Shown here in pieces: positions 10,959-21,865 of a stretch of 64,000 nt of DNA (the first letter of the stretch is position 1; each line of letters opens with the position of its first letter). Where the stretch lies: positions 1,860,001 to 1,924,000 of the forward strand of contig JANTQA010000076.1 in NCBI GenBank assembly GCA_027625915.1, given 5' to 3'. The notes under the pieces were generated by a model, which was given only the letters and a program-made list of their open reading frames with translations, was not told the origin of the DNA and made no database searches. Source of the DNA: Anaeramoeba flamelloides. Its lineage: Eukaryota; Metamonada; Anaeramoebidae. The position numbers and the translations under genes were made by a program.

Positions 10959-12708
10959 TTAATTTTCTATTTCTTGATTTTCTATAGGAAGATTTAATGG
11001 CTGAGAATTCGTTTGATAATTATTCTCATTTTCCCCATTCTTATTAATCAAGAGATTTTTTTCATTTTCATTGATATTCGTCAACAGCACAGATTTCACA
11101 TTTTGTTGGTAATATAAAATTTTAAGATCAATTGAAAGCTGAGTATTAATTTTTTCAAATTTGGATAAGGTATCTTTTAAATTATCGATTTGTTTAAAAT
11201 ATTTTTTATTTTTTTTTTCAAGTTTTTTTATTGTTTGCTGTTGTTTTTCTATCATTATTGTTTCCTTTTGGTTATTTCGAGAATTATATTGTGAAGATTG
11301 GGCTTGTTGCACACAATCTATTAAATTATTTGTTAACTTTTTAATAATTTGTAAATTCTTTTTTTTATTATTCCGCAACTCGACAATTTTTTTTTTTTTT
11401 TTTTCGTTTTTATTTTTTAATTTTCTAATTATTTCTTCATTTTTTTCAATAACTAGATCATTATTTTTATTATTTTCTAAAATGTTTATTTGTGTTTGTT
11501 CTTTTTTCATTGTTAGGGTATTTATCAATTGTTGTTTTTCATTATTAATATTGTAATTAATTATCTCGAGATTTTGATATTTTTGACAGGATTCGTTAAA
11601 TTTAATTTTTTCCAATTGCAAATCTTTAATTAAATTTTCATTGGATGATCGCATTTCAAGAATACTTTTTTCCTGTTTGTCAATAATGCTTTTTAGTCTG
11701 TTATTTTCAATTAATTGATTATTTATTATCTCATTTTGTTTTTTTTCATCTTCTTTTTTAACAATGATCTTTTTTTTTATTTCAAGATTTTTATTATTAA
11801 GAAAATTAATTTCATTTTTTAATTTTTTTATTTCTTTTATTTTTATCAGTTAAACTATTTTCTTTAATTTTTAGTGATCCTTTATATTTCTTCTTTTTAT
11901 CTTTATATTGAAAGATAAACTCATCTTTTTCATCAATTAGATTCTTATTATTATCAATAATTAGCGATAGTTCTTCGATTTTATTCTTTAATTCCTCGTT
12001 TTTGTTCTCTTTTGCTGTTAATTTTTCATTTAAATTATTTGCAATTATTTGTTGGTTTTTAAATTGTGAATTCAATTTTTTATTTTTATTTCTTTCTTCA
12101 AGAATTAATTGATTTAATTCTTCAGTTTTTATCTCATTTTTATTGGTTAAATCCTCAATTTTCTTGTTTAAGGTTTCATTTTGAGATAATATTTCTTGAT
12201 GATGATTTTTTTCAATTTCAATTTTTGCGTTTAGTCTTTCAATTTTTTTTTCATGATCTTTTTTTAATTCCGTTAATTTTTTGTTTTGCTTTTCAATTAT
12301 TGTTTTTTTTTCATTTTCGAAGGCTTGGTTTTTTTTTTTAATGTTCTTATTTGTTTCTTCTATTTGTCTAATTTCTTCAATAATAAACTCATTTTCATTT
12401 TTTCTTTGCTGTAACTGCAAATCTAATGTTTTTTTTTTCCTTTCGTTTATTGCAATTTGTTTTTCTAAATCCTTTTTTTCTGATTTGAATTCCTTTATTT
12501 GCTGTAAATATTTGGTATTGACTAAATTTATTTTTTCTATCTGTTCGTTTAGATTAGTAGTGTTCACCGACTGTATTTTTATTTGATTTTTTAAAATTAA
12601 TTTATGCTTTCTTAATTTTTGAATTGCAATTATAGAATAATTTTTTATTAACCTCATAATTACCTTTTTGTTTTTTTTTACAGCTTTATCAAGAGGTGTT
12701 TTATTTTC
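10959..12708 (-). pseudogene. Lys/Asn/Glu-rich coiled-coil gene, 5' part missing and frame broken
   Basis: Two long frames encode an almost continuous charged coiled coil. The upstream frame is open from 12708 to its stop at 11812. The downstream frame is open from 11849 to the stop at 10959, and the two overlap by about 37 bases in different frames, so one frameshift is needed to pass from one to the other. Heptad-like Leu/Ile spacing with Glu, Lys, Asn and Gln fills both. The upstream frame opens directly after a TAG that fits a splice acceptor, and its first residues (ENKTPLDKAVKKN) resemble the start of an ankyrin helix pair, so an ankyrin-coiled-coil protein is possible. I could not find 5' exons; the DNA upstream is repeat sequence. 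Sequencing error in the A-run or a real pseudogene cannot be told apart. No function is assigned. Confidence 0.5.
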
Positions 12709-12839
12709 CTATTTTTTTTTTTTTTTTAATTATGTATTTAATTTATAGTTAATGAGAAAATGAATTTTTTAAAAAATTACAAAAAACAAACAAAATAAAA
12801 AAAAAATAGGATTTTTTCTTGATAAAGAAATAAAAAATC

Positions 12840-13110
12840 CAATTAGTATGTCAATAAAAAAGATGAAGAGCTTAATTATGATATTTGAATTTTGTATGAA
12901 AAATCCTGAGTCAAAGGATCTAAATTCCAATTCAAAATTTTTAATATTCCTAAATTCAATTTGTGAAAAAAAAAAATTATTAAATAAATTATATGAGAAA
13001 TACCAAATTAAAACCATTCATTATATGAAATGTTAACAATTGTTTATAAATTACAATACTACACAAAAGAAAAAAAAAAAAATTATCAATACTAATAAAA
13101 AAAAAAATTA
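12840..13110 (+). repeat. Dispersed repeat, family I, copy 1
   Basis: This stretch (shared core roughly 12900-13090, around TAAATTCAATTTGTGAAAAA and TATGAGAAATACCAAATTA) is similar in order and sequence to 28025-28235, in the same orientation. It lies just upstream of the broken coiled-coil gene. Neither copy has clear ends or coding capacity. Confidence 0.5.
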
Positions 13111-13506
13111 TTCCCTTAATTCTGGAGTGAGTACAAGAAAAAAATGCATTGGCATGTTTATTGAGATTTCACTTAAGAAATATCGATCATTCAACTGCAA
13201 GAAAGCATCAAGTAAATTTTATTTTGGGATTTTCTCTATAAGGGACTCAACCTTATAATAATATCAATCATTAGAAAAAAATACGTTTTGGTTCAGATTT
13301 AAACTATTGTGTTATTGGGAATATTTTTGAATCTAAAAACAAAAATAAAAAAATGAAAAATGATTTGAAAATAGATTTTAAAGATTATTTCTATATTGAA
13401 TGAAAATGTAAAATTGGTATTCTTTTTACTTGTATAATTGTTTCAACAATTGTAAATTGGGGTTTATAGCCTAATCTAATATTTGATGATTTCAAAAAAA
13501 TTAAAA

Positions 13507-14435
13507 TTAAGAGTCCAGTTGTTACTGTGAAAAATTCTTTTTTGAAATGGAAAAAAAAAATTTGTAATTTTTATGGGTAACTAATTTAGATAAAAAACAA
13601 ATCCAACATGCGATTTATGATCAATCTCGAAAAATCAATAATGAAAAACGAGGATATTTTTAGAAAAAAGCGCCAAAGAGTGACACTTAATTTCTGATTT
13701 GAATTGTTGTGAATATATAATTTTGAATACAACTGTGCTAGTTTCGAAATGTCACTCTTTGTCGCTGTTTTGAGATCACAAAGTTTATTTTTTTTTTCAT
13801 TTTTTTCATTTCTCAAAAGAGTTATTGTTATCTGAAAGAATGCTAAAACTTTTTTACTCTGTCAAATATAGAGGGTTCGAAAATAACCACAAATTATATT
13901 AAATCGAAACAAATTGATTGTATACTTAAAGAAAAAAATTTGTTTTAAATTGGAGAAATTTAAGCATTTAGAAATATAAAAATTTGAAACAATTGAATTT
14001 TTTGGAAATGTGATTTTTTTGGTATGAAAAACTCTATTCAACAGTTTTTTTTGATTAAATTTTTTTGACAAAGAGCTCCTCTTATTTTTTTTTTTGTTAT
14101 TTAATTTTTTTGTCATTGAGATACTGTGAATTTGTTTAATGTTTATTAAATTTTTGAGAAATTTAGAATATATGAATTTTTTTTTTTTTTGAATTTTTCA
14201 TTATTTGGAATACTTGCCAAACTTTTTTTTTTTTTATTTCGGTTTTTTAAATTGAGAATTCTCTAAATTTTTTTTTTTGTTAATCACATTTTTTTCCGTT
14301 TAGATATTATGAAATTTTTTGTTTTGTTATTTGAATTTTTTCAATCAAAAGAAGTGCAATTTCACAATACCCTTTTTAGGTTCAGGTCAGTCCTTGAGTA
14401 TGGAGAAAATTCACGATAAGTTACAAGGTTCTTAA
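13507..14435 (+). mobile_element. TTAA-flanked MITE, family E, copy 1 (929 bp)
   Basis: Begins TTAAGAGTCCAGTTGTTACT and ends near CCTTGAGTATGGAG ... TTAA, so TTAA is present at both ends. Long stretches match, in inverse orientation, the element at 31957-32651: for example the core CATGCGATTTATGATC region, the CACTCTTTG motifs, and the end segment CCTTGAGTATGG. Inside, two segments containing AAGAGTGACAC and GTCACTCTTTG face each other and suggest an internal stem. No protein is encoded. Confidence 0.7.
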
Positions 14436-15681
14436 GAATGTTTTTTATGAAGAAATAATCAAAAAATTACCTGCTTTTTTTTTTAATTTTAATTTGGATT
14501 TTTAACATTAAATTGAATGCTGATCACTAAATTGTTCAAGATTAAATACTAAAAACAAAATTGTTTTTTAAATTTAGTTATTTTTTTAAAATGGTATACT
14601 ATTTTAATAAATAATTTTTTTATAACTTTAATTGTAATTTCAATTGTTTTGATTTCTTTTGAATAAGCTAATATTTTGAGAATTTTTCACTCAATTAAAA
14701 ATTAGATTCAAATACCTTTTTTTGGTTAAGCAAATATTTAAAATATAAAACAATGTTACTATCTTGTCAATAAAAATAATCCATATTGTAGTGATAAATA
14801 AAACCAAAAGCCACTTACGTTCTATTATGATATTAAAAGAATAATATTAAAAATAAAATATTTTTACAAATTATTAAAAATGAATTTTTCAAAAAAAAAA
14901 TTAAATTATTATTATTATTGAAGAGGTGGTGTAAATTACACTCTAGATGTAATTTTAATTAAATTTCTAAAAGGAAATGTAAGTGTGAAATGATAGATCC
15001 CATGGTTATCATTGGAAAGACAAAAAAAATAAATAATAAAAAATTGTCTGCAAAAAAAGAGAAATTTAAATAGAAAAAGAAAGAAATTTAAAAAGGGTTT
15101 ATTAAGATTGGTTTAAATATTGAAAACATGGAAATTAAAAATGTTTTTATGTTTTAAATTATGAATGTATTTTATGGACAACCAAGAAGTAAAAATTTAA
15201 TAAATATTAAAAATTGAAAAGCTAACTAATTTTATTGTTTATTGTTTGTTGAGAGAAAGGAGTAATTAAAAAAAAATGATCAAAATTATAAAAAAAGAGA
15301 AAGAAGAAGAAAAGTGATTAAAAAATATTATAGTATATAATAATAATATCATTTGTAAGACCAAGTTAAAAACTATTCACTATAGTTAGGTTTTTTTTTT
15401 AATTTAACAAACACAAAGAAAAATTCAATACTTTAGAAAACCACCATTATATTTCCAAAATTTAATAGAGTAAAATCTTTTTTTTTTTATGTATTCTTTT
15501 GAATCCTGAAAAATGTTCCGTAAGATTTTTTTAAATTCCGGAAATTTACCCGTTAGTTTGTTTTAATTTGAGAAATAAAAAGAAAATTTTTTAAATTTTT
15601 TTTTCGTTTCTTAAATTCAAAAAAACCGCTGTTAACTTTTCCTGGAGTTTTTTTTATTTGGAAAATCGATAGATTATCGTT

Positions 15682-15757
15682 AGGTTTTTTTTTACTTTTC
15701 GAAATAAACCGAAAATTTATTAAATTTTCGGTTTATTTCAAAAAGTAAAAAAAACCT
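15682..15757. repeat. Nearly perfect 76-bp palindrome
   Basis: The left arm AGGTTTTTTTTTACTTTTCG continues with AAATAAACCGAAAATTT; the right arm is its inverse with only one or two mismatches and a 2-3 base centre. As RNA or single-stranded DNA it would form a long hairpin. It directly joins the 41-bp tandem array on its right, and the arm end AAAAAAACCT is also the start of each tandem unit. Confidence 0.75.
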
Positions 15758-15924
15758 AGAACAATTCACAAATAAAGTAGAAAACCTCAAAAAAACCTCA
15801 AAAAAACCTAGAACTCTTAACAAATAAAATAGAAAACCTCAAAAAAACCTAGAACTCTTAACAAATAAAACAAAAAACCTCAAAAAAACCTAGAACACTT
15901 AACAAATAAAACAGAAAACCTCAA
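15748..15924 (+). repeat. Tandem array of 41-bp units
   Basis: Four units of about 41 bp, each starting AAAAAAACCTAGAAC and ending AACCTC, differing at a few bases. One 11-bp partial unit lies between the first and second. Unit sequence is more regular than the surroundings, suggesting recent expansion by slippage or unequal exchange. Confidence 0.85.
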
Positions 15925-16019
15925 GAAAAACGTAGGCACTTACTGGAAATTTACAAAATCCCTAATTTGAATTCAAAATATTATTGAACCAAGTGAGGAG
16001 CGAAGCTGGTCAATTCTCT

Positions 16020-16200
16020 CAAGAATCTGTCCCACTTCATAAATTAAGGGAGATTTTGTTCCAATTCCATTTCATTTTTAGAATAGTCAAAAAGATTCAA
16101 ATCCATCAGATGATTTCTTCAAAGAATTAGTGGTTCTATTGAAGCATAAGCCGGATTTTTAATTAAAATAACTACTTGATGGTTTTGGTAACTTTTTGAA
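16020..16200 (+). repeat. Dispersed repeat, family J, copy 1
   Basis: Resembles 31000-31165 in the same orientation (shared pieces include CATAAATT, GATTTTGTT, CAATTCCATT and GATGATTTCTTC). In both places it lies next to a family E element, so it may be part of a larger composite or an older insertion target. Confidence 0.5.
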
Positions 16201-16224
16201 AAAATGATACACAATCAGGAATAA

Positions 16225-16610
16225 TGATAGAGTCCTTTCGGTGAAAAATAATTTTTTGTAATGAAAAAAAAAAATTGTAATTTTTAAGAGTGAGTGTCTA
16301 ATACCAATTAAAAACAAATCAACATGCGATTTATGATCGATCTCTAAAAATCAACAATGAAAAACGAGGTTATGTTTTTAAAAAGTGCCCAAGAGTTATG
16401 CTCAATTTCCAATTTAAATTACTGTGAATTACAATTTTGAATACATCGATTCGAGTTTCAAAGTTTCACTCTTTGACGATTTTTGAGATCTTTAAGATTT
16501 TTTTTCATTTTTTTGATTTTTGAAATATGTTATTTTTACAAAAAGAATGCTTCCAAAATCCTTACCCAGTCAAATATAGATGGTTACAAAATAACCAAAT
16601 ATTTCTTTAA
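16225..16610 (+). mobile_element. Family E fragment
   Basis: Closely similar to the left half of the 13507-14435 element, including CATGCGATTTATGATC, CAATGAAAAACGAGG and CAGTCAAATATAGATGGTT. The left terminus is degenerate and the right half is missing, so this is a truncated copy. Confidence 0.6.
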
Positions 16611-16776
16611 TTTATATTTTCTGAAAATATATCTAGCACTTTTTTTTTTTTTTTTCACTTGTTTCATCAATAATTGAAATCAACAATCCCTCTCAATCTC
16701 GCAAGTTTTTCGATTGCATTATCGAAAAAATCATTCCATGAAAATATTTGAGAAATATAATGCAGTGAAAAACATT

Positions 16777-16979
16777 TACAGCCAGTTTCACTTTTAGTAC
16801 ACAAACTTTCATCAAAATTTAAGGCGCAATAAAATCTCAAATTAAGGCACAAAATTTGGAATTTTAATTTTAACACAAATTATTTTACTAGAATCCGAAA
16901 TTTGTGTTTTAATTTGGAAATTTTTTTTGTGGCTTAATTTTCGATTGAAGTTTGTGACTTAAAGGTGGAACCGACTGTA
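16777..16979. mobile_element. TA-flanked palindromic MITE, family C, copy 1
   Basis: Starts TACAGCCAGTTTCACTTTTA and ends with the inverse type GGTGGAACCGACTGTA. The two halves are inverse copies over about 90 bases (ACAAACTTTCATCAAAATTT faces CGATTGAAGTTTGTG). TA at both ends and CAGT termini fit Tc1/mariner-type MITEs. Confidence 0.75.
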
Positions 16980-17010
16980 CTAATTTTTTTTGAATTTGGA
17001 GCTATAGTAT

Positions 17011-17467
17011 TTAAAAATAATCACCAATATCTCATTTTTAATTGTTAATATTAGGAAAATTGTTTTTTTATTTATTAATAATTTCAATGTTTTAAGAATT
17101 AAGCTCGGAAAATTATAATTATATCTACTTATTAGAATGATGATTAATTATTTACACGTGTTCAAAAAATATCCAATCAATCAAAAAACAAGAATAAAAA
17201 TTATGATTGTCAAAATTGATAGGAAACCTTCACAAAATTCTAATTTTTTTTTCTTTCAAAATGGGTAGAACTACTTTACGGTTATCAAACAATTAAATGG
17301 GTATTCTATAGACTCCCTATTTTAATAAACTTTAGGCAGGTTTATTACTGAGTTCATAAAAAAAATTGGTTATTTATAAAAAGGATTTGATTTTTGATAT
17401 AAGAAATTACACAACAATTTTCATAATAATGACAATAATTAAAAATCTTGTCAGGACTTATTTTCAT
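17011..17467. mobile_element. Inverted-repeat element, family A, copy 2
   Basis: Same orientation and layout as 9667-10119: left end AAAATAATCACCAATATCTC, right end CTTGTCAGGACTTATTTTCAT, internal TTTAGGCAGGTTTATTACTG. It begins 30 bp after the family C element ends. Confidence 0.65.
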
Positions 17468-17609
17468 GTCCAGTATTTTTTTCACTACTATACAGCGACA
17501 AAAATGGAAAAAAAAAGATTATCAGTATTTTTTACAATACTAAACTAGATTTCAAAAATTTTGACTCACTTTATAATGTTAACTGAAGTTTTCTTGAGGG
17601 TTTATTCCA

Positions 17610-17930
17610 GTATTCTTATCAAAAAAATATTTCAAATTTTTGGATCAGAATCATTTTTTCTAATTTTGCGAATTTTTGTTTTCTTTTTCTTTTTCTTTTT
17701 CTTTTTCTTTTTTTTTTTTTTTTGAAAATTTTTCTTTTTCTTTTTTTTTTTTTTTTTCTTTTTTTTTTTAAAAGATCTAGTGGAAAAAAAAAAAGATCTT
17801 CGAAAAGACAAATAATTACTTACAAAATTTGGATACGATGAAGTAATGCCTTTTAAAATTTATATTTATTATTAGCAAAAAATCTTCTTGTTAACTTTTT
17901 TTCAGTGAAAGTCCAGTAATAAAAAATCTG
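17610..17930 (+). repeat. Family B fragment with long T/C microsatellite
   Basis: The segment TTTTTGGATCAGAATCATTT matches the interior of the family B elements. It is followed by a CTTTTT pentamer/hexamer run and poly-T (about 17680-17770). No terminal inverted repeats remain. Confidence 0.5.
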
Positions 17931-18239
17931 TAATGCTCATTTCAAAAATTGTGACTCACTTTTTTTTTGGTTTTTTGGTTTTATATTTTTTTTAATTTTT
18001 TAAATATCAGGTTTTTACATATTTAGAATGATTTAAAAATGAATTACAAATCAGACTTAATTATTAGTTGTTCTTGAATACTAAAGGATATATATATTTT
18101 TTTTCAATTTATTATTTCGGGTGAGTCACAATTTTTGAAATGATGTTTAATTGTTAAATGAAAAACACACAACACCTTCACAAAAGTAGTTGAAAATAAA
18201 CATTTTGAGAATTTAAATTGGGCTCTTTCTTCTTGAACC

Positions 18240-18493
18240 TTAAAGCCCTAGTCCCAGTATAAAAGCAAAAAATGGCCATTTTTTTTTTTTTGTCGCTTTT
18301 TTTTCAATCTCCTTTTTTGGAATATCCAAAAGTTATAGTTTTGAACCAAGTATTTGACTAGGCTTGAATAGTAATCATTTTTACATTTCAGGCAACCTTT
18401 TGTTCATGGGATTTTTGAAAAAGGAGATTGAAAAAAAAAATGACTAAAAAAATTAGACATTTTTTGCTTTTATACTGGGACTAGTACTTTAAG
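18240..18493. mobile_element. TTAA-flanked foldback MITE, 254 bp
   Basis: Left arm TTAAAGCCCTAGTCCCAGTA and right arm (reverse complement) TTAAAGTACTAGTCCCAGTA. Both continue with TAAAAGCAAAAAATG and end near CAATCTCCTTTTT, so the arms are about 85 bp with a centre of about 80 bp. TTAA lies at both ends. The CTAGTCC end motif links it to the 6205 and 31186 elements. Confidence 0.8.
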
Positions 18494-18531
18494 ATAAAAT
18501 TGAAATTTTATTAATTTGAATTTTATAGCCA

Positions 18532-19091
18532 TTAAGGTTTACAATCCCTGAAACTTGAAAAAAAGATTGTCTTATATTCGATGTGGTTGCAAGCTATTTT
18601 GGTTCTTAGCTGATCGATCCTAGACTTGGAATGAATTTTAATAGTGGTTCAAAACGGCAGTTTTTGGGATTTTATTTTTTTTTTTTCCGAAATCTGAATT
18701 GAAGAGTTTAAGATTAATTGACTGGTAGGTATTTAATAATCAATTTTGATTTTTGGGTTGTTGAATTGAAAGATTAATATCCTTTTGCTTATTAGTTAAA
18801 AAATACAGTAAAGTTTTTAAAAACCCCAAATAAAACCAAATCTAATTAAGAATTTCAGTCGAAAACCCACAAATCACATTTTTTTATTAACTTGGCTTTC
18901 TATGTATTAGTCTTAAACTCTTCAATTCAGATTTGGTAAAAAAAAAAATGAAATCCCAAAATTATATTTTTTGAACCACTATGAAAATTCATTCCAAGTC
19001 TGGGATCGATCAGCTAAGAACCAAAAACAAATCTCCATATCGAATAAAATTTAATAATCTTGTTTCAAATTTCAGGGATTGTAATCCTTAA
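18532..19091. mobile_element. TTAA-flanked foldback element with ~190-bp arms, 560 bp
   Basis: Left arm begins TTAAGGTTTACAATCCCTGA; the right arm reverse-complemented begins TTAAGGATTACAATCCCTGA. The arms stay similar for about 190 bases, through GATCGATC(C/A)(T/G)AGACTTGGAATGAA to CTTCAATTCAGATTTG or the like. The middle (about 18725-18905) is unique A/T-rich sequence. No coding capacity. It lies 40 bases downstream of the ankyrin gene's stop, on its 3' side. Confidence 0.8.
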
Positions 19092-19139
19092 TTTTCAAAT
19101 CATATTTAATCAAAAGGTGAAAAAAATTGTCTAATTGTT

Positions 19140-20234
19140 TTATGATTTGTCATTGTTCTTGAAAAACAAAAAAATTGCAAAAATTTCATTCGGCTCATCA
19201 CAAAAAAATAAAAACAAGAAATTAAAAACAAAACACAAAAAACAAATGAAAAAATGACAAACATTTTTACTATCAAAATCAGCACCATTTTCAATCAAAA
19301 ATTTGACCCATTGGTCATCTGTATTTGTCATCATTTGCATTAGCCCGTGTAAAGGGGTGTTTCCTTCTGAACCACGTGAATTTAGATTTGCCCCATTTTT
19401 AATCATCAGTTTGCATGCATTCCAATCAAGTTTTTCATTGTGGCAAACTAAATACAGAGGCGTGGCGCCATTACTTTTCCCGTTTTTCCGAATATCAAGA
19501 TTTGGCTTGGAATTAATTAACAGTGTTAACATTTGGATGTCAATTTCCCCGTTTTCTGGAACAGAAAGTAAATGTAGCGGAGACATCCCGTCTGAATTTA
19601 AAATGTCAAGATTTGGTTCCTTCTTGAGGACTAATTTAAGTGCGCCATATGCATTTTTTGAATTGTTCCTTGGCTCCACTAAGAAGTGGACGGCAGACCA
19701 GCCCTCGTCTGTAGTTATATTGGGGTCTGCGTCGTTCTCGATTAACAGTTGCACAATTTCAACACTAGGGTCAGAGTCCTCACAGATTAAATGAAGGGCT
19801 GTCCAACCAGACTCAGTTTGCAAAGAAAGATCTGCACCATTCTCGATCAAGAATTCGATGATTTGGAGATTTTTTGTCTCGCCTGAACACGCACAATGCA
19901 GCGGCGTCCATTTCATGGAGTTTGGTTGATTGATTTCTGCCCCTTTTGAAATAAGCAATTGGAAGACGGAAATGTCCTTGCATTTTCCATCACACAAATA
20001 GTGCAACGCAGTCCATCTTGAACTTGCTGATAGATTTGGATCAGCACCAAGATCTTCAAGAAAATATTCAATCAACTCTTTTTCTCTTCTTTTCCAACAC
20101 ATCCAGACTAATGGAGTCCATCCGCCTTGTTTAGAGACGTTGTTGGCATTGGACTTGTTGAAGATTTGTTTGACTTTTTTGATGTTGCCGTTTTGAAGAA
20201 CACTTTCTTCTTTCTCTGTCAGAAATTTTTCCAT
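19140..20234 (-). CDS. Ankyrin-repeat protein, eight repeats
   Basis: The frame encodes 364 residues. After a short N-terminal helix (MEKFLTEKEESVLQNGNIKK) come eight ankyrin repeats, each 35-42 residues, with TPLH/TALH-type motifs (for example GWTALHLICEDSDPSVEIVQ and LLIENDADPNI). Repeats are longer than the canonical 33 residues, with the extra residues between the two helices. Ankyrin proteins are protein-binding scaffolds; no catalytic domain is present, so the partner is unknown. The last 40 residues are a hydrophobic run rich in Phe (about residues 325-364) that does not fit an ankyrin repeat. They may be intron read-through: a GTAAAA donor follows position 19271, and joining it to an acceptor before 19130 would give the tail NNFFHLLIKYDLKIKDYNP, ending at 19072 inside the neighbouring TTAA element. 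Either way the gene appears to have been shortened at its 3' end. Confidence 0.8.
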   Translation of the reverse strand: MEKFLTEKEESVLQNGNIKKVKQIFNKSNANNVSKQGGWTPLVWMCWKRREKELIEYFLEDLGADPNLSASSRWTALHYLCDGKCKDISVFQLLISKGAEINQPNSMKWTPLHCACSGETKNLQIIEFLIENGADLSLQTESGWTALHLICEDSDPSVEIVQLLIENDADPNITTDEGWSAVHFLVEPRNNSKNAYGALKLVLKKEPNLDILNSDGMSPLHLLSVPENGEIDIQMLTLLINSKPNLDIRKNGKSNGATPLYLVCHNEKLDWNACKLMIKNGANLNSRGSEGNTPLHGLMQMMTNTDDQWVKFLIENGADFDSKNVCHFFICFLCFVFNFLFLFFCDEPNEIFAIFLFFKNNDKS

Positions 20235-20583
20235 AGATTTCCTTTGAGGAGCTTAAAATAAAAAATGGTTCAATTGAGAGTTTTTTTTTTCAAAAATTAC
20301 TAGAAATTCAATCAATTCGCTTTGGGGTTCTACTTTGGTTTTGTATTTTTTGAAAAACTCTGGAGAATATTTGGACTTAATAATTGTTGAAAAGACAAAA
20401 AAAGCTAAAATTTTTTTGAATGAAAGAGAGCTTGCCTTACTGTGTATCCTTTACCTATATTATTGAATTTCTGTCTTCTATATATTAAACCAATTAAAAA
20501 GTTAATTATTAGAGCAAAAAAGGGAATAACAAACTTTCTCTCTCTTTCTCTCTTTACCCCTCACTCACTTAGGTTAATAACAA

Positions 20584-20819
20584 TATGCTGTTAATTGCAA
20601 ATTATAAAGATCAAAATTTTCATTCAACTTTTCAAAAAAAACACACATCTCAAGAATTAAAATAAATTTATTAAAGTCTACTCAATTCTAAAGAGGTAAA
20701 TTAATAATTTAAGCTGATTTTCAGGATTAAAAAATTTGAAAAATTCCAAGGCTTTTTGATAATCTTTTTTTGGAAAGTTGAATGAAAATTTTGTTCAATA
20801 TATTTTTTAACAAATAGTA
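20584..20819. mobile_element. Family D MITE, copy 2
   Basis: 236 bp with inverted ends GATCAAAATTTTCATTCAAC and, from the right, GAACAAAATTTTCATTCAAC. It lies about 350 bp upstream of the ankyrin gene start, as the first copy lies upstream of the condensin gene. Confidence 0.65.
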
Positions 20820-21865
20820 TCTTTTCAAAGATGTGAATAGTAGGATATTTTCTAATGTATTAAGTAATTTTTCTGAAATAAATTTGACTCCAAGAATTGA
20901 AAGAATCGATGGGATATAATTTTTGTTGAAATTTCAATTTTTAAATTCTTTAGATCTATTATTCACTTCTCTATCTTCTCAAAATAATCTGAAATAATAT
21001 AAATTAGAAAAAAGAGGGCAACACCAATAACGAAAGTCCACAACTCCCAATCTATTTCTTAAGAATAGCCTAATTGTAAAAGAAAAATATTTCTGAAAAT
21101 GAAGTGAAGTTTTTTCCCCTTTTTTTCGGCAAATATCAGTATCAACTTTTATTGGTTTTGAAATCTACATTGGATAAAATTTTGCCTCCTTTTACCTTTC
21201 CTCATTTTAGAAATCTGGCTTTGGATAAAGATTTTTAGTTCACCCAACATATACTAATATATAGTATAAATACAGAAAGTAAATAAATATACTTTATTTC
21301 CCACTTCTCAATCTATTCATGTGAAATTTCTTTTTTTAGTAGAAAAATTGGAAAATAACAAAAAATAAAAATTATTTCCCAATTTTTAACTGAATAACAG
21401 AATTGTGAAAGGTTTATTTTTCTATTCTTGTGAGTTTTCAAGATTTATTTTTGTTCCATTACTTTGATAAAAAAAAATATTATTTTTGAAATTCAGCCAA
21501 AGAATAGACCAGAATAGAAAAATTAATAAATATATTTATGGGAAATTAGCAAAGAATTATAGAGTGAACATAGATCACATTATTTTGGAAAATTTGTAAA
21601 TTTTCAATTAAAATTAATCTTTAGTATGTTGTATGTAACAACTTAATTATCTCTTTTTCCATGTATAATATTCAAAAAGATTTTTAGATTCTTTTTTTGA
21701 GAACAAAACTATAAAAATATTATCATTTTTTTCTGTTTAACTTTTTTCTTGTTAAGGTTTTGTTTTTGTTTTTTAAACTCTAAAGAAAATTTATTTATTT
21801 ATTTCATTTTAATAATCATTTTTTCCATGATTTAACAACTAAATACTCTGAAAGGAAATTAAATT

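Noticed and set aside
12066-12586. Phe-rich hydrophobic plus-strand frames that could pass for membrane proteins
   Set aside because: They are antisense reads of the Lys/Asn coiled coil; Lys and Asn codons invert to Phe and Ile.
19303-19794. 163-residue plus-strand frame
   Set aside because: Antisense to the ankyrin repeats, which have clear family motifs on the minus strand.
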